NCBI GenBank assembly: GCA_016218575.1
Contig: JACRDN010000023.1
Location: 100,929 to 164,928, forward strand
Direction: 5' to 3'
Length of the DNA: 64,000 nucleotides
From: Elusimicrobiota bacterium
GTDB lineage: Bacteria > Elusimicrobiota > Elusimicrobia > UBA1565 > UBA9628
Shown here: in pieces, positions 62,389 through 64,000 of the stretch
How the letters are laid out: each line of letters starts with the position of its first letter
Numbering within the stretch: position 1 is the first letter of the stretch
Position numbers and translations under genes: made by a program
The notes under the pieces: generated by a model
Seen by the model: only the letters and a program-made list of their open reading frames with translations
Databases searched by the model: none
Told to the model about the DNA's origin: nothing

Positions 62389-62413
62389 ATTCAGTATGAT
62401 ATATATTAAAGAA
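62389..62413. promoter_or_regulatory. Divergent promoter gap between tlyA and folD-like genes
   Basis: Only 25 bases separate the two starts. TATGAT (62395-62400) serves as a possible plus-strand -10, 13 bases before the ATG at 62414; the sequence is almost symmetrical and AT-rich, so the minus-strand -10 may overlap it. No -35 boxes are clear. Confidence 0.4.
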
Positions 62414-63277
62414 ATGCCTGCTATCCTCGATTGCCGGAGCGCGGCCCAGGAATTCCTCGATTGGGTCTCCCGGGAGCTGGCCACGTTGAACTTCACACCC
62501 TGCCTTTCCACGGTCCTGGTCAAGTCCCATGTGAACGCGGGCTCCCTTCAGTACCGGGACCTGATCGCCAAGGACGCGGAAAAGCTGGGGATCAAGCTGC
62601 AGAGCCTGGAGGTCGCGGACCAGCGAGAGCTCCTGAAGCTGATCCCTCGCCTCAACGGAGACAAGAAGGTCACGGGCATCATGGTCTTCTACCCCATCGG
62701 CGGCGCGGTCGCCGAGGAGGACGTCATGGATTTGGTGTCTCCCTTCAAGGACGTCGAGGGCCTGCACTCCATCAATTTGGGCTATCTCATCAAGTTCAAG
62801 CGCTTCCTCGACCAGACCCGCGGGGTCAAATGCGTGGTCCCGGCCACGGCCAAGGCCGTGGTGAAGATGCTGCAGCGCTGTGAGATTTCCCTCGATGGGG
62901 CCTTCGCGGCCGTCGTGAACAACTCCATGCGGGTGGGAAAACCTCTCGGGCTCATGCTCGAGAACCTGGGCGCCACGGCCGTCAAATGCTGCGACAAGAC
63001 CCGCCCCGAGGACCTCGAGGCTTGCGTGCGCCGTGCCGACATCGTGGTGACCGCGGTGCCCGATCCGGGCTTCTCCTTGGATTCCTCCTGGATCAAGCCC
63101 GGGGCCGCGGTGGTGGACATCTCCTACCAGGGCAATTTCGACGCCCTGTCCCCCAAGCTCAAGGCCGCGCACGCGACTTTTCCGGACAACCGCATCGGCC
63201 AGGTGACGCGGGCCATGATCTTGGTGAACCTGGTCTATTGCGCGCAAAACCCTTGCCTCCACTCCTCGACGAAGTAG
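62414..63277 (+). CDS. FolD-like protein with altered active site
   Basis: 287 residues with the full length and order of FolD: LVKSHVNAGSLQYRDLIAKD, GIMVFYPIGGAV, FKDVEGLHSINLGYL, AAVVNNSMRVGKPLGLMLEN. Key positions differ from known enzymes. The Lys in YxxxK (K56 of E. coli) is Ile, the Gln in GILVQLPLP is Phe, KDVDG is KDVEG and the C-terminal PGGVGPMT is DNRIGQVTRA. The NADP/folate activity is therefore doubtful, and a specialised or sterile role is possible. Confidence 0.75.
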   Translation: MPAILDCRSAAQEFLDWVSRELATLNFTPCLSTVLVKSHVNAGSLQYRDLIAKDAEKLGIKLQSLEVADQRELLKLIPRLNGDKKVTGIMVFYPIGGAVAEEDVMDLVSPFKDVEGLHSINLGYLIKFKRFLDQTRGVKCVVPATAKAVVKMLQRCEISLDGAFAAVVNNSMRVGKPLGLMLENLGATAVKCCDKTRPEDLEACVRRADIVVTAVPDPGFSLDSSWIKPGAAVVDISYQGNFDALSPKLKAAHATFPDNRIGQVTRAMILVNLVYCAQNPCLHSSTK

Positions 63278-63900
63278 GACTTTTCTACTGCGCGGCCGTC
63301 TGGGGGTCGACCTTCTACCTGGTCAAGGGGACGCTCTCGTCCGTGTCATGGGACGTCCTGGTGGCCTACCGCTTCTTGCTTTCCGCGGCGCTGCTTCTTC
63401 CCTGGGTCCTGCGCCGCTCCCGGGAGGCGGAGTGGATGAAAGAGGCCTTTTTTTTAGCTCTTCTTCTCGCCGTTCTTTACTTGTCCCAGACCGCGGGCCT
63501 CAAATATACGAGTGCCGCCAACTCGGGCTTCATCACCGGGCTCTTCGTGGTATTCGTGCCGGCCTTCATGCTGCTCTTTCACCGCAAGCGGCCGAGCTCC
63601 CGCCAGTGGGCCTGCTCGGCTTTGGCTTTCGCCGGGCTGTGGCTGTTGACCGGCGGAATCCGTGGGTTCAACAGGGGCGACGCCCTCACCTTGCTCGCGG
63701 CCATGACCTATGCCGGGCACCTTCTGGCCACGGATCGCTTCGTCAAGGCCGAGGCCGATCCGGTTTTGCTCGCCTTCCACCAATTCTGGATGACCGGAGT
63801 CCTGGCCCTGGCCTTGGCCGGGGCCAGCGGCTCGCCGCTTCAAGTCGTGACGCGGCAGGCGGCCGCGTCCCGTTTGATGGAGAAAAAGCAAAAAGCGTAA
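63253..63900 (+). CDS. EamA-family transporter, C-terminally truncated
   Basis: 216 codons from a TTG near 63253, overlapping the FolD-like gene by 25 bases. FYCAAVWGSTFYLVKGTLSS and GLKYTSAANSGFITGLFVVFVPAF are EamA-type repeat segments. A normal EamA protein has ~300 residues and ten helices; here only about six to seven are present and the sequence ends in SRLMEKKQKA with a changed character. It seems interrupted at about 63865 by the element described next. Confidence 0.75.
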   Translation: MPPLLDEVGLFYCAAVWGSTFYLVKGTLSSVSWDVLVAYRFLLSAALLLPWVLRRSREAEWMKEAFFLALLLAVLYLSQTAGLKYTSAANSGFITGLFVVFVPAFMLLFHRKRPSSRQWACSALAFAGLWLLTGGIRGFNRGDALTLLAAMTYAGHLLATDRFVKAEADPVLLAFHQFWMTGVLALALAGASGSPLQVVTRQAAASRLMEKKQKA

Positions 63901-63960
63901 CCTTTGGTTGAGGAAATCAAAAGAGGCCAGCTTGAACTGGCCCACCAAGGAGGTTACGCT
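63894..63960. repeat. Inverted repeats at the left end of a probable mobile element
   Basis: AGCGTAACCT (63894-63903) and AGGTTACGCT (63951-63960) are exact inverted arms, with TTGGT pairing further in past a 2-base offset. GGCCAG/CTGGCC (63925-63942) makes a nested hairpin. They lie between the broken EamA gene and a new start codon, as at the end of an insertion sequence. Confidence 0.55.
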
Positions 63961-63963
63961 CAA

Positions 63964-64000
63964 ATGAAGAATAGCAAAGAGGTGGTCACCCAGGGAAATG
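63964..64000 (+). CDS. Start of an unidentified gene, perhaps a transposase (off right edge)
   Basis: ATG at 63964 with a strong AAGGAGG ribosome site 11 bases upstream; only MKNSKEVVTQGN is visible. Its position after the inverted repeats and the truncated EamA gene suggests a transposase, but twelve residues cannot identify it. Confidence 0.4.
   Translation, partial: MKNSKEVVTQGN

Noticed and set aside
61538..63262. A 574-codon minus-strand frame across tlyA and the FolD-like gene
   Set aside because: It spans two well-supported genes and reads as composition-driven text without motifs.

Overview
The window is GC-rich, densely packed DNA from a Gram-negative-type bacterium. It is almost entirely a surface-glycan and sugar-modification region. 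Genes overlap by 1-20 bases in long operons, and GTG and TTG starts are frequent. Several -10 boxes (TATAAT, TAAAAT, GATAAT) lie only 8-16 bases from the start codon, so very short leaders are likely. The style (secreted orphan proteins, two nonulosonate pathways, cobalamin-type radical SAM proteins) fits an uncultured lineage such as Elusimicrobiota. That placement is an inference; there is no rRNA or tRNA to settle it.

Layout. 1-8180 (minus): a lipid-linked-sugar glycosyltransferase running off the left edge, a glycosyltransferase-flippase fusion broken by an in-frame TAG, a polysaccharide deacetylase, a FemAB-like acyltransferase, a DegT-fold protein, a family-2 glycosyltransferase and an RmlD-like reductase. 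8390-11750 (plus): a secreted/membrane orphan and a formylglycine-enzyme-like protein. 11824-24762 (plus): an FkbM methyltransferase, a radical SAM protein, a GT-B-like protein, a sugar formyltransferase, then a legionaminate-type nonulosonate cassette (LegB, methyltransferase, aminotransferase, CMP-transferase, NeuB, SDR, NeuC) holding a truncated M14 peptidase on the other strand. 24785-25947: a secreted orphan, perhaps frameshifted. 26025-34467 (minus): an operon with a good sigma-70-like promoter carrying a small protein, a DUF115/Maf-like protein, a radical SAM protein, a CBS-nucleotidyltransferase, an ABC exporter, an oxidoreductase and a GT-B-like protein.

34512-39945 is a lower-GC accessory island: a ParE/Phd toxin-antitoxin pair, a Cdd1-like protein, a glyoxalase-fold protein, a gene broken by an in-frame TAA, a KTSC protein, a frameshifted secreted peptide and a quinone oxidoreductase. 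40020-49207 (plus) is the most interesting part. It is a ten-gene operon with a second nonulosonate set (NeuB, DegT aminotransferase, NeuD-type acyltransferase, NeuC) interlocked with an acyl carrier protein, an acyl-AMP ligase, a LarA racemase with all nickel-pincer residues, and the cofactor genes larB, larC (N-terminal half only) and larE. I infer that it makes and stereochemically sets a 2-hydroxyacyl-type group that is loaded on the carrier protein and put on an amino sugar.

49202-52522 is a LysR-controlled set (flavin oxidoreductase, glyoxalase-fold, EamA). 52511-56651 (minus) holds a second CMP-sugar transferase, an O-antigen ligase/polymerase with TPR-like tail, a degenerate cytidylyltransferase-like protein and a glycosyltransferase. 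56739-57659 is a secreted protein with a His/Cys dyad. 57666-57990 is a MITE-like element with 32-bp terminal inverted repeats. 58011-61619 (minus) is a sugar-tailoring operon. 61648-62388 is TlyA, 62414-63277 a degenerate FolD, and 63253-63900 an EamA gene cut short by what looks like the left end of a mobile element at the right edge. Striking perfect inverted repeats (arms up to 23 bp, some with consensus DnaA boxes) sit inside or across coding sequences in several places.
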